From positions 1-36,421 of the forward strand of contig JAAEZZ010000007.1 in assembly GCA_018222605.1 (NCBI GenBank): 36,421 bases of DNA, read 5' to 3'. This DNA is from Alphaproteobacteria bacterium. Its GTDB lineage: Bacteria; Pseudomonadota; Alphaproteobacteria; Caulobacterales; Hyphomonadaceae. The position numbers and the translations under genes are program-made. Positions 1 through 8,467 of this stretch are shown here, in pieces (position 1 is the first letter of the stretch; the number at the start of each line of letters is the position of its first letter). The notes below the pieces were generated by a model. The model made no database searches, had not been told where the DNA came from, and was given only the letters and a program-made list of their open reading frames with translations.

Positions 1-21
1 TATCCTACGAATTCAGAAAAG

Positions 22-55
22 CAAAAGCCCCTGATCCGGAGGCAGATCAGGGGCT
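22..55 (-). terminator. Rho-independent terminator of the cysteine desulfhydrase-like gene
   Basis: A perfect 11-bp inverted repeat (26-36 pairs with 45-55, arms AGCCCCTGATC and GATCAGGGGCT, 8-nt loop) is followed on the minus strand by TTTT. It lies 65 bases past the stop of the minus-strand gene ending at 120. Confidence 0.8.
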
Positions 56-119
56 CTTTCGCCCAGAAGGGAGGAGGATAAGAGGTGGGGTCTCCCTGTA
101 TCCTGCCAGCAAGGGCGAA

Positions 120-1226
120 CTAGAGGCAGGCTGGAAAATCCAGCTGGCCGTATCCGTGTGTTTTCAGCCATTCGGCGTCGTAATAACTGTCAAAATAGCG
201 CTCGCCGCTGTCGCAGATCAGCGTGACGATGCTGGCTTTTTCGCCTGCTGCGTCCAGTTCCTGGGCCAGTCGGTAGGCGCCACAGAAATTGGTGCCGGTG
301 GAGCCGCCAAAGCGGCGACCGGTCAGGCTTTCCAGATAGTGCAGGGCCGCCATAGAGGCATGGTCCGGCACCTTGATCATCCGGTCGACGAGTTCCGGGA
401 AGAAGGAGGGTTCAACCCGCGGGCGCCCGATGCCTTCAATGCGCGACGGCATGGCAGAGCGCAGCTTTTCATCGCCCGTGCAGTAATAATCAAACAGGAC
501 GGAGTTTTCCGGGTCCACAACGCAGAGCTTGGTCTTGTTGCCCGTGCGCACATAGGAAAGGTGGCGGCCAATCGTGGTGGACGTGCCGCCCGTCCCGGCG
601 CCAACGACGATCCATTCCGGGATAGGGCACTCTTCATCCGCCATCTGACGGAAAATCGAGGCGGCGATATTGTCTTCCCCGCGCCAGTCGCTGGCCCGTT
701 CGGCATAGGTGAACTGGTCCATGAAATAGCCGTTCTCGGCCTCTGCCAGACGACAGGCATGGTCGCTGATCTCGGAGGCGGGCACCTGCTCGCAATGGCC
801 GCCATAGAATTCGATCTGCTGGATCTTCTTGCAGGCCGTGCCTTCGGGAACCACAGCGACGAATTTCAGGCCGAGCAGCTTGGCGAAATAGGCCTCGGAG
901 ATGGCCGTGCTGCCGGAGGAGCATTCGATAATGGTGGTGTCCGGACCGATGCGTCCGCTGCAGAGCGCCCAGAGGAACAGGGATTGGGCCAGGCGATGCT
1001 TCAGGCTGCCGGAAGGATGGGAGCTTTCATCCTTGAGATAGATGTCGACATTCTGAAACTCATTCAGCTGCAGCTTGATAAGGTTCGTGTCACCCTTGCG
1101 GTTTGCCTCCGCGCGAATGCGGATGACGGACTGACGAACCCAATCGCGATAGGACTGGGGACGCTCTTTCCGCTCTTCACGAAACGCCACTGGGTGGCTC
1201 TGATAGGTATCAGCTGCTGCTCTCAC
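120..1226 (-). CDS. PLP-dependent cysteine synthase-family protein, likely L-cysteine desulfhydrase (Cds1-like)
   Basis: The 368-aa product belongs to the fold-type II PLP enzymes (cysteine synthase superfamily). The Schiff-base lysine is K76 in PSGSLKHRLA; the substrate-loop motif ECSSGSTAISEAYFAK follows, and the phosphate-binding glycine loop is GAGTGGTSTT. The longer N-terminus and the SGSLKHRLA wording resemble the mycobacterial Cds1 group, which degrades L-cysteine to pyruvate, H2S and ammonia, more than CysK/CysM. A true synthase role cannot be excluded. The start is GTG at 1226, with a modest purine-rich GCGAGG upstream; no better ATG is in frame. The gene stands alone, with its own terminator at 22-55 and a partial palindrome at 1251-1272 in its promoter region. 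Family assignment is firm; the exact reaction is inferred. Confidence 0.82.
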   Translation of the reverse strand: MRAAADTYQSHPVAFREERKERPQSYRDWVRQSVIRIRAEANRKGDTNLIKLQLNEFQNVDIYLKDESSHPSGSLKHRLAQSLFLWALCSGRIGPDTTIIECSSGSTAISEAYFAKLLGLKFVAVVPEGTACKKIQQIEFYGGHCEQVPASEISDHACRLAEAENGYFMDQFTYAERASDWRGEDNIAASIFRQMADEECPIPEWIVVGAGTGGTSTTIGRHLSYVRTGNKTKLCVVDPENSVLFDYYCTGDEKLRSAMPSRIEGIGRPRVEPSFFPELVDRMIKVPDHASMAALHYLESLTGRRFGGSTGTNFCGAYRLAQELDAAGEKASIVTLICDSGERYFDSYYDAEWLKTHGYGQLDFPACL

Positions 1227-1592
1227 TTAAGGGCCTCGCTTCGTTTCTGAATTATCATTGGGGAATGATTATTATCTGATTTCCGGGAGAATTTTGTCCC
1301 ATATATTTTGTCGAATGTGATTTTTTTGGGAAAATCATCCAATAATATTGCATCGTTTGGGGCAAAGGAATGGTCCCAAGCGGGGCAAATCGGCCGTAAA
1401 AACAGACCAGAAGCTAGGCAGAAGGCCCTTCGGATCAAGCATTCGGAGTGCGAGCTGGAATAAGTTAAATCCTTTATTATCAGGGAATTATTTCGCCTCA
1501 GCGATATGACTGGATGTGGGCTGCTCCAGGCGACTGTGGGAGTGGCAGGGGCGATTCATGGACGCGCAAAGCGAAAGCGTACCAAGCGACAC
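1227..1592. other. Intergenic region without a convincing gene
   Basis: This 366-base AT-richer stretch separates two minus-strand genes. Short open frames here (for example 1223-1438 minus and 1506-1712 plus) have no recognisable domain or good ribosome site. The only structure seen is an imperfect inverted repeat at 1251-1259/1264-1272 (ATTATCATT and AATGATTAT around GGGG), 25-46 bases before the GTG start at 1226. It could be an operator or leader hairpin for that gene. Confidence 0.5.
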
Positions 1593-1627
1593 AAAAAAGG
1601 GGCCACGTGGATGATTCTCGTGGCCCC
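1593..1627 (-). terminator. Rho-independent terminator of TonB receptor 1
   Basis: A perfect 9-bp stem (1599-1607 with 1619-1627, arms GGGGCCACG and CGTGGCCCC, 11-nt loop) is followed on the minus strand by six T. It sits 30 bases beyond the stop of the receptor gene ending at 1657. Confidence 0.88.
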
Positions 1628-1656
1628 AGACTTGAGAGAAAAAATTCTATGCGGTG

Positions 1657-3891
1657 CTAGAAGCGGAAGCCCGCTTCCAGAGCGATGGTGCGTGGTGGCT
1701 CCACATACATGATGGCACGTGAAACGCTGGTGATCGGGGTGGGCAGATTGAAGGCACTGCCGGTGGTGATCTCATCAGTCAGATTCTTGCCGACCAGGGC
1801 GACATGCCAGCGCTCATCCTGTGGGGCGACCTGCAGCCGAAGATCGACCTTGGAGAAGCCTTCCTGGAGACCGTAGAGCGGGCTCTGATTGTCGGAGTCA
1901 TAATATTCAGATCTGCCGGTGACGGCGAGCACACTGTCAAAGACAAGGTCGTCCCATAGGTCTCGCGTATAGTTGAACTGAATATTGCCGCTGAAGTCTG
2001 AGATGTAGGGCAAAGGCTTACCGGCGATATTGTTCTGCGCCACGCTGGTCGGGTCTGCCGGATCACATTCGGTGACAGGCTGGCTGGCGAGGCAGGCTGC
2101 GCCGGGATAGTCTTCATATTTCGCATCCTGATAGGCCGCCGAGGCAGTGATGCTGAAATTGTCTGAGAGCACCCATGCCAGCGAGGCCTCCACACCGGTC
2201 GACTTCGCGCTAGCGGCGTTGCCAGTGATGTAGGTGGACAAATTTGGATCGTAGACGGATGTTTGGAGATCCTTGAAGCTGGTCTCGTACACCGCGCCGT
2301 TCAGGACCAGTGCCCCGTCCAGCAGGGTGGACTTGATGCCGGCCTCGAAGCTTTCCGATTCTTCCGGGTCGTAGGTGAAGGTGCTGTCGACCGTGCCATA
2401 GGTATTGCCGACAAAACCGCCAGATTTCGAGCCCTTGCCATAGGTGAAGTACACCATACTGGTCGGGTGCACATCCCATTGCAGGGTAATGGAGGGGTCA
2501 ACGCCGTCTTCGCTGATTTCGCCATTGGCCTGGGTCAGCGGACGCAGCGGATAGGGGCCGTAGATCAGCTCCCCATCAAAACTCGCGCGCTTTTCGGTGT
2601 TTGTGTAGCGCAGGCTGCCGATAGCGCGCAGTGTATCTGAGAAATGATACGTGCCCTGTCCAAATATGGAGTAGGATTTGCTGAACTGGGAGAAGTCCGT
2701 CCGGCCGAGGCCCTCATAATTGAAGGCTGCGATGTCAAAGCCGCCAAGCTGGGTCAGGTTATAGCGGGCGGAGTCGTAATAGGCGCCGACAATGTACTCG
2801 AATTTCCGGCCGGTGGGTGACAGGAGGCGCAGCTCCTGGGAGACCTGGCGGAAGTGTTCCGGATAGCTGTTGTAGACGCTGTTATCCACGATGGTGCCGT
2901 CTGGGGCCTGCTGGTCGAAATAATTGTTGATGTCCGCGCGGAACCAGGAGTAGCCGGTCACGGAGGTCAGTGTGTATTCGCCAATGTCCCAGTTGCCGGT
3001 TCCGGACACCAGCCAGGAGGTGGCTTCGGTGCCTTCTTCACCTACGACAGAATCCGTTACGTAGCGTGTCAGCTCCGGGTCTTGCGGAATATCGAGACGA
3101 CCGGCGACGTTCATGCCGCCCGTGCGGCGATTGTCGCCAAACTCCGCCTTCAGAGTATAATCGAAGTCACTGGTCGGCTCATAAAGCAGTGTGGCGCGGG
3201 CGAGGGTCTGTTCTACCTGCGGCTCTTTCTGGCCACCCTTGCCGATATTGCGGATCCAGCCATCCTGGTCCAGCCGTTTGACGGCGAGACGGCCAGACAG
3301 GGTGTCGCTGATCGGGCCGGAGACATGGCCGGACACCTCGAAGCCTTCGAGATCGAAATTGTAGACGCCTTTGACGGCGCCTTCGAATGTGTCGGTCGGG
3401 CCGGCAGAGACGATGCTGACAGCACCGGCGGCCGTGTTCTTGCCGAACAGGGCGCCCTGTGGACCGCGCAGCACCTCGACACGCTCCAGATCAAAGAATG
3501 GGCCCTGAGTCTGGCGGGACTTGCCGGCATAGACGCCATCGACATACAGGCTGACCGCCTGGTCGAATGAGAAGTTTGCCGCCGGTGAGCCGAAGCCGCG
3601 AATATAAACGACATTGTTGCCGGCCGTCAGCTGAACAGCGACGTTTGGCACGTAGCGTGTCATGTCCTGAAAGTCATTAACCTGAAGATCATCCAGCTTG
3701 TCGCCGGACATGACCTCCATGGAGATCGGCACATCCTGGAGGCTTTCCTCGCGTTTCTGCGCGGTGACCGTGACGGTCGCCAGCTTGCGCGTTTCCTGCT
3801 CTTCCGGATTGGTTGCGTCTTGCGCTGCAGCGATGCCCGAGATTGTGGACAGAGCGATAGCGAGACTTAGTACTGATATACCCGTTTTCAT
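1657..3891 (-). CDS. TonB-dependent outer-membrane receptor 1
   Basis: The 744-aa product has a signal peptide (residues 1-23, ending AAAQ), a TonB-box-like stretch near residues 38-44 (LATVTVTA), a plug domain (about 50-165) with VLRGPQGALFGKNTAAGAV, and a beta-barrel ending in the terminal aromatic F typical of outer-membrane proteins. It should import a scarce substrate energised by TonB-ExbBD. No SusD partner is present, so this is the proteobacterial single-receptor type. The ATG at 3891 follows a strong AGGGAGG. Substrate is not readable from sequence. Two TTAG-N4-CTAA palindromes upstream (3944 and 4079) link it to the receptor, carrier and enzymes at 12343-24386, not to the adjacent CoA ligase. 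It is about the same length as TonB receptor 2. Confidence 0.93.
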   Translation of the reverse strand: MKTGISVLSLAIALSTISGIAAAQDATNPEEQETRKLATVTVTAQKREESLQDVPISMEVMSGDKLDDLQVNDFQDMTRYVPNVAVQLTAGNNVVYIRGFGSPAANFSFDQAVSLYVDGVYAGKSRQTQGPFFDLERVEVLRGPQGALFGKNTAAGAVSIVSAGPTDTFEGAVKGVYNFDLEGFEVSGHVSGPISDTLSGRLAVKRLDQDGWIRNIGKGGQKEPQVEQTLARATLLYEPTSDFDYTLKAEFGDNRRTGGMNVAGRLDIPQDPELTRYVTDSVVGEEGTEATSWLVSGTGNWDIGEYTLTSVTGYSWFRADINNYFDQQAPDGTIVDNSVYNSYPEHFRQVSQELRLLSPTGRKFEYIVGAYYDSARYNLTQLGGFDIAAFNYEGLGRTDFSQFSKSYSIFGQGTYHFSDTLRAIGSLRYTNTEKRASFDGELIYGPYPLRPLTQANGEISEDGVDPSITLQWDVHPTSMVYFTYGKGSKSGGFVGNTYGTVDSTFTYDPEESESFEAGIKSTLLDGALVLNGAVYETSFKDLQTSVYDPNLSTYITGNAASAKSTGVEASLAWVLSDNFSITASAAYQDAKYEDYPGAACLASQPVTECDPADPTSVAQNNIAGKPLPYISDFSGNIQFNYTRDLWDDLVFDSVLAVTGRSEYYDSDNQSPLYGLQEGFSKVDLRLQVAPQDERWHVALVGKNLTDEITTGSAFNLPTPITSVSRAIMYVEPPRTIALEAGFRF

Positions 3892-3943
3892 GTTTTCCTC
3901 CCTTTGCGCCGGTCTACGCCTGCGCTTTATCCGGCTTATTTGC

Positions 3944-3955
3944 TTAGTTAGCTAA
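3944..3955. promoter_or_regulatory. TTAG-N4-CTAA palindrome, site 1
   Basis: TTAG-TTAG-CTAA, exact half-sites, 53 bases before the start of TonB receptor 1. It belongs to the group of eight related sites in this window. Confidence 0.6.
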
Positions 3956-4078
3956 TTTATTTTTTTGGGTGCAGCAAGTGGCTTGGACCTGCGTCTTTCA
4001 CGACATTGCGTCAGTGTGGGGCGTCGATAGTCTGCAGGCAGCGTGTCTGGTGGCGGTGCGTATCCTCCAACTTATTGA

Positions 4079-4090
4079 TTAGATTACTAA
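4079..4090. promoter_or_regulatory. TTAG-N4-CTAA palindrome, site 2
   Basis: TTAG-ATTA-CTAA, exact half-sites. It overlaps the stop codon of the CoA ligase gene and lies 188 bases before TonB receptor 1, so it probably acts as a distal site for that receptor. Confidence 0.5.
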
Positions 4091-5736
4091 TTATTTTCCG
4101 GCGCGTCTGCGGATTGAATAAATGTCACACCGCCAAATTGTTCTCTGAGTTTCTTCTTGTCGATCTTGCCTGTCGGCCCGGTTGGCATGTCATCAATGAA
4201 TTCGACCCTGTCCGGCATCCACCAGGTGGCGATCTTGCCTTTCAGGAAGCCGAGCATGTCGTCGGCCGAAGCACTCTGGCCCTTGTGCAGTTTAACAAGG
4301 AGGAGGGGACGTTCATCCCATTTCGGATGGGGAATACCGATCACGGCGCAGATGTCTGCCGCGGGATGCCCCATGGCGATGTTTTCGACATCAACGGAGC
4401 TGATCCATTCGCCGCCTGATTTGATGACATCCTTGGCGCGGTCTGTGATCTGCATGTAGCCGTCACTGTCCAGGGTTGCGATGTCACCGGTATCAAAGAA
4501 GCCCTCCTCATCCAGAGCATCTGTGTCGTGGCCGTAATACTGGCTGGCGATCGTGGCGCCCTTGATCATCAAACGCCCGGGCGTGCGTCCGTCATGCGGC
4601 AGCCGGCGACCTTCATCATCAATGAGTTTCAGGTCTATGCCGGCAAGCGGGCGGCCTTGCTTCAGCTTGTAGGCGACCTGCTCATCCTGGCTGAGTGTGC
4701 TGATGCGCCGGTTCGGGATGGAGACGGTGGCAAGCGGAGATGTTTCCGTCATGCCCCAGCCCTGAATGACATCCACACCGTGTACGTCACGGAATTCGCG
4801 GATGATCGATTCCGGGCAGGCCGAACCACCCACTGTAACGCGCTGAAGGGTTGAGAAGCTCTTGCCGGTCTCACGCAGATGGGTCAGCAGCATCTGCCAG
4901 ATGGTCGGCACGCCGGCAGAATATGTGACGCCTTCGCTTTCCATCAAAGTGTAAAGGGACGCGCCGTCCAGCTGCTGTCCCGGCAGGACCAGCTTGGCGC
5001 CGACCATGGGGGCGGAGTAGACAACGCCCCAGGCATTTGCGTGATACATCGGCACGGCGAGCAGAATGGTGTCACGGGCCGACAGGTTCAACGCATCCGG
5101 CCCGAGTGTCATCATCGCATGCAGATAGTTGGAGCGGTGCGCATAGAGCACGCCCTTGGGATTGCCCGTGGTGCCGGATGTATAGCACATTCCAGCGGCC
5201 TGGCGCTCGTCAAAGCCGCCCCATTGGCTGGCCTCCGGACGGTCTGCAATCCAGGCTTCATAACCGGTGACAGGCAGGTCACTACCTGTGATGGGGGCGG
5301 GGGATACCTCGTCGAAAAAGACGAGGTGCTCAACGCTGGGGCATTGCGGCAGGATCTCTTCCAGAATGTCCCGGCAGGCCTTGTCGACCAGCAGGATGCG
5401 GTCTTCAGCATGATTGACGAGATAGGCAATCTGATCGTTCAGCAGGCGCGGGTTCAGCGTGTGGCAGATCGCGCCAATGCCGATTGTGCCGTACCAGGTT
5501 TCGAAATGCTGATAGCCGTTCCAGCCCATCGTGCCGACGCGGTCATCTTTGCCAATGCCAGCCGCGCGCAGGGCATTTGAGACCTGGTGCGCGCGGCGTG
5601 TGACCGTCGCATAGTCTGTATGGGTGGTAACACCCTCAGCAGAGCGGGAGGCAATTTGCGTGTCTCCATGCCAGCGGGCAGCATGGGTGAGCAATCTGTC
5701 CAGAGTGAGTTCTGCGTGTTGCATGAGGCCGTGCAT
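4087..5736 (-). CDS. Acyl-CoA ligase (AMP-forming, FadD-like)
   Basis: The 549-aa product is a full-length member of the adenylate-forming (ANL) superfamily. It activates a carboxylic acid to its acyl-CoA through an acyl-adenylate. The P-loop-like motif CYTSGTTGNPKG is at about 184-195, GWGMTETSP (A5-type motif) near 332, and the C-terminal catalytic lysine lies in the PTGKIDKKKLRE segment. The first residues and overall length resemble medium/long-chain fatty acid CoA ligases; the actual acid is unknown. The ATG at 5736 has a near-perfect AAGGAGGA. The gene follows the CoA-transferase with a 25-base gap, so they form one operon, probably controlled by the divergent GntR protein. Confidence 0.9.
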   Translation of the reverse strand: MHGLMQHAELTLDRLLTHAARWHGDTQIASRSAEGVTTHTDYATVTRRAHQVSNALRAAGIGKDDRVGTMGWNGYQHFETWYGTIGIGAICHTLNPRLLNDQIAYLVNHAEDRILLVDKACRDILEEILPQCPSVEHLVFFDEVSPAPITGSDLPVTGYEAWIADRPEASQWGGFDERQAAGMCYTSGTTGNPKGVLYAHRSNYLHAMMTLGPDALNLSARDTILLAVPMYHANAWGVVYSAPMVGAKLVLPGQQLDGASLYTLMESEGVTYSAGVPTIWQMLLTHLRETGKSFSTLQRVTVGGSACPESIIREFRDVHGVDVIQGWGMTETSPLATVSIPNRRISTLSQDEQVAYKLKQGRPLAGIDLKLIDDEGRRLPHDGRTPGRLMIKGATIASQYYGHDTDALDEEGFFDTGDIATLDSDGYMQITDRAKDVIKSGGEWISSVDVENIAMGHPAADICAVIGIPHPKWDERPLLLVKLHKGQSASADDMLGFLKGKIATWWMPDRVEFIDDMPTGPTGKIDKKKLREQFGGVTFIQSADAPENN

Positions 5737-5761
5737 GGGGTGTCCTCCTTCCGGTGATGGC

Positions 5762-6970
5762 TCAGATGATGCCGTTTTGCTGGAGAGTTGCGAGGTCTGC
5801 TTCGGAAAGTCCCAGGCGCTTGGTGTAGACCTCTTGATTGTCTACGCCGGGGCTTTGGGGGGCGACGCGGCGGATGGAGCCAGGGGTGTCGGAGAGCTTC
5901 GGGAATACATTCTGCATGGGGAGTTTTCCCCACTTTGGGTGGTCAACCTCGATCAGGGATTCGCGGGCCTTGAACTGGGCATCTGCCAGCATATCTTCCG
6001 GGCTGAACATGCGGCCTGCTGGAATGCCGGCCTCCGCCATGAGCGCTTCGAGGGCTTCAACGGTATAGTCCCTGGTCCATTCGGCGATGATGTCGTCGAG
6101 TTCTCTCTGATGCTTGCCCCGTGCGGTATGCGTGGCATAGCGCTCATCTGTGGCAAGGTCAGGCCGGTCCATCACCTCGCACAGGCGGGTAAAGACGGTG
6201 TCTTGATTGGCGGCGATGAGGAATGCGCCATCCTTGCAGGGGTAGACATTTGACGGGGCGACGCCGGGGAGGATGGAGCCGGACCGCTCACGGGTGAAAT
6301 CCGCAATGGCATAATCCGGTACAAGGCTTTCCATCACGTGCAGCACGGCCTCATAGAGGGAGGAATCGACGATCTGTCCCTTGCCGGTCTTGTGACGGGC
6401 CTCCAGTGCGGCGAGCGCGCCCAGGCAGGCAAAGGTCGCAGCCAGGCTGTCACCAATGGAGACGCCCATGCGCGATGGCGGGCGGTCCGGTTCTCCGACA
6501 ATGCTGCGCCAGCCGCCCATGGCCTCGCCAATGCCACCAAAGCCGGCGCGGCTGGAATAGGGGCCTGTTTGTCCGTAACCGGACACACGCACGATGATCA
6601 GTCCCGGATTCTCTGTCATCAGCTGTTCAGGGCTCATGCCCCATTTTTCGAGCGTGCCAGGGCGGAAATTCTCGATCAGGATGTCTGCCTTGGCGATCAG
6701 CTGGCGGGCAAGGGCCTGGCCTTCCTCAACGCGGAGGTTTGCGGTGACAGAGCGTTTGTTGCGCCCGAGGATTTCCCAGAACATCGGATAGCCGGGCTGT
6801 CCCCATTGGCGCAGGGCGTCGCCCTTGTCCGGAGATTCGACCTTGATGACATCCGCGCCAAAGTCTCCCAGCAGCTGGCCGCAGAATGGGCCGGCAATCA
6901 ATTGGCCCATTTCGATGACTGTCAGACCATGCAGGGGACCCTGCGGCTTGGACCCGCCGGTAACGCTCAT
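5762..6970 (-). CDS. Class III (CaiB/BaiF family) CoA-transferase
   Basis: The 402-aa product is typical in length for the family, which moves CoA between carboxylic acids. Visible are the N-terminal CoA-binding region (DFGADVIKVESP, residues 36-47), NFRPGTLEKWG (101-111), and the probable catalytic aspartate D174 in GVSIGDSLA. ATG at 6970 follows AAGGGAGA. It is the first gene of a two-gene operon with the acyl-CoA ligase, so the pair offers two routes to one CoA thioester, or one activates the substrate and the other recycles CoA from the product. The acid substrate cannot be told from sequence. Confidence 0.92.
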   Translation of the reverse strand: MSVTGGSKPQGPLHGLTVIEMGQLIAGPFCGQLLGDFGADVIKVESPDKGDALRQWGQPGYPMFWEILGRNKRSVTANLRVEEGQALARQLIAKADILIENFRPGTLEKWGMSPEQLMTENPGLIIVRVSGYGQTGPYSSRAGFGGIGEAMGGWRSIVGEPDRPPSRMGVSIGDSLAATFACLGALAALEARHKTGKGQIVDSSLYEAVLHVMESLVPDYAIADFTRERSGSILPGVAPSNVYPCKDGAFLIAANQDTVFTRLCEVMDRPDLATDERYATHTARGKHQRELDDIIAEWTRDYTVEALEALMAEAGIPAGRMFSPEDMLADAQFKARESLIEVDHPKWGKLPMQNVFPKLSDTPGSIRRVAPQSPGVDNQEVYTKRLGLSEADLATLQQNGII

Positions 6971-6986
6971 ACTGTCTCCCTTGTGC

Positions 6987-7003
6987 GATCAATTTGTTTG
7001 ATC
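6987..7003. promoter_or_regulatory. Perfect inverted repeat before the CoA-transferase
   Basis: GATCAA-N5-TTGATC, a perfect repeat 17 bases before the CoA-transferase start. It may be an operator or part of the leader; no proof of function. Confidence 0.4.
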
Positions 7004-7074
7004 TGCTTTATGATTGTATTCAACGGACCCAGTTATGACAAAAAAATTGACGGTTTCAAGTGTGATAATAATTT

Positions 7075-7086
7075 ATTGTATACGAT
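7075..7086. promoter_or_regulatory. Candidate GntR (FCD) operator
   Basis: ATTGTATACGAT matches its reverse complement at 10 of 12 bases, and its GTATAC core resembles the TTGTATACAA-like operators known for FCD-type GntR regulators. It lies between the divergent regulator and CoA-transferase genes. Confidence 0.5.
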
Positions 7087-7138
7087 TATGCCGGGTTGCG
7101 TTTAATGCGGGATTCCCGGACGCGTTGAGGAGCGACAC

Positions 7139-7789
7139 ATGGCGAGTGCCAGTAGCCAAGCCTATGAGGTCATCAAGGCCGAGATAATCTCCGGACGGTT
7201 CCCGCCCGGACACCGACTGGTGGAATCAGATCTGACGGTGCTGTGCGATGTCTCGCGCACGCCGGTTCGAGAGGCCCTGCGGCGGCTGGTGAGTGAGGGG
7301 CTGGCCGAGTTCAGCCCGAACTATGGCGCGCAGGTGGCTGATCTGGCCGGAGAAGATCTGGAAGCCTTGTATGAATTGAGGACGCTGATCGAAGGCTATG
7401 CCGCGCGGCGTGCAGCAACCCGGATCAGCGCCGCGCAGATTGCCGAACTGGAGGCGCTGGCAGACCGGATGGAGCATCTGGCAGGCCAGCCGTCGGTCGT
7501 GCCGGAAGAGGCCAGCGCAAATAGCCGGTTTCACCGCATCATCGTCGAGGCGGCGAAAAGTTCCCGCCTGGTAAGTGCCTCAAACCTGGTGGTTGAGGCG
7601 CCGCTGGTGCTGCGCACGATTGAGCATTACTCCCTGGAAGAGCGGGCGCGCTCCATGCAGCATCACCGCGAACTGATTGCCGCGTTCAAGGCGCGTGACA
7701 GTCAGTGGGCGGAATCGGTCATGATCAGCCATATCAAGGCCGCCTTCGCGGCGATCAGCCGGGAGCTGTCGAACCGGAAGACGGCCTGA
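7139..7789 (+). CDS. GntR-family transcriptional regulator, FCD (FadR-like) type
   Basis: The 216-aa product has an N-terminal winged helix (about 6-70) with the GntR signature VSRTPVREALRRLVSEGL, then an all-helical FCD ligand domain starting DLEALYELRTLIEGYAA and containing several acidic and His residues able to hold a metal and a carboxylate ligand. Such regulators usually repress a neighbouring acid-catabolism operon until its substrate or a CoA intermediate binds. It is transcribed divergently from the CoA-transferase/CoA-ligase operon with a 168-base shared promoter. The ATG at 7139 follows GAGGAGCG. It ends 4 bases from the convergent CMD-like gene. Confidence 0.92.
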   Translation: MASASSQAYEVIKAEIISGRFPPGHRLVESDLTVLCDVSRTPVREALRRLVSEGLAEFSPNYGAQVADLAGEDLEALYELRTLIEGYAARRAATRISAAQIAELEALADRMEHLAGQPSVVPEEASANSRFHRIIVEAAKSSRLVSASNLVVEAPLVLRTIEHYSLEERARSMQHHRELIAAFKARDSQWAESVMISHIKAAFAAISRELSNRKTA

Positions 7790-7793
7790 CGGG

Positions 7794-8450
7794 TCAGGAG
7801 TCTTTCTTGTCCTTCGGCCGGGAATCCAGAAAGTCTGCCGTGCTGAAGCCCTCCGGCGCGTCCACTTCGACAATCGCTTCGGGGCGGTCATCAAATTCAG
7901 TTTTCAGGGCGCGGGACATGATGGCGTGCATGACATACATTGATACGATGTAGGTGAATTCCATGATCTCCTCATCGCTGAGGAAGGTCTTCAGTTTCTC
8001 GATAACTTCAGCAGGCGTGCGGCCACGGCCCATGGCAAGGCAGTCGGCATAAGCCAGGACGGCACGTTCCTTTTCATCGAACAGGTCTGACACCTGCCAA
8101 TGGGCTACGGCCTTGATCTTGTCATTCGCAAGGCCAAGGGCCCGCAGCAGCTTGCAGTGCTGGGAGAAGACAAACTGGCTGCCGATGGCCCAGCCGACAC
8201 GCGTCTGGCCAAGCTCACGCAGGACAGGGTCCAGCTTGATGTTCGGACTACGGTAGAGTTTGAAGCCGGCCACGGCATGCTCGAACACTTCTTCGGAATT
8301 GGCAAAGACGCTCCACCAGTCACCGGGCGAGCCTGTGGCGGTGCCGGGCTCATCAATCGGGTCGCGGTCAGGTCCGAACAGGCGCTCGAAATAGGCGAGC
8401 ATGATATCGTTTGTGATGTCCTTGCGGGGAACGGGTTTGATGGCGGGCAT
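7794..8450 (-). CDS. Carboxymuconolactone decarboxylase (CMD/AhpD-like) family protein
   Basis: The 218-aa product matches the all-helical CMD fold: LRELGQTRVGWAIGSQFVFSQHCKLLRALGL followed later by FDEKERAVLAYADCLA is the usual pattern of this family (split here: LRELGQTRVGWAIGSQ and FVFSQHCKLLRALGL). The AhpD peroxidase CxxC pair is absent: the site reads SQHC, so a disulfide reductase role is unlikely. Proteins of this kind accompany aromatic and xenobiotic degradation genes, usually with no known reaction. It is the last gene of the MFS/SnoaL/CMD operon, 17 bases after the SnoaL gene. The ribosome site before ATG 8450 is weak, suggesting coupling to the gene upstream. Confidence 0.8.
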   Translation of the reverse strand: MPAIKPVPRKDITNDIMLAYFERLFGPDRDPIDEPGTATGSPGDWWSVFANSEEVFEHAVAGFKLYRSPNIKLDPVLRELGQTRVGWAIGSQFVFSQHCKLLRALGLANDKIKAVAHWQVSDLFDEKERAVLAYADCLAMGRGRTPAEVIEKLKTFLSDEEIMEFTYIVSMYVMHAIMSRALKTEFDDRPEAIVEVDAPEGFSTADFLDSRPKDKKDS

Positions 8451-8467
8451 GGAATTTCGCTTTCTGA

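Noticed and set aside
156..1250. 364-residue plus-strand frame opposite the desulfhydrase-like gene
   Set aside because: The minus strand carries the PLP lysine motif and glycine loop; the plus translation has no known pattern.
1223..1712. Small frames at 1223-1438 (minus) and 1506-1712 (plus)
   Set aside because: No ribosome site of quality or domain; the second crosses a clear terminator and the end of TonB receptor 1.
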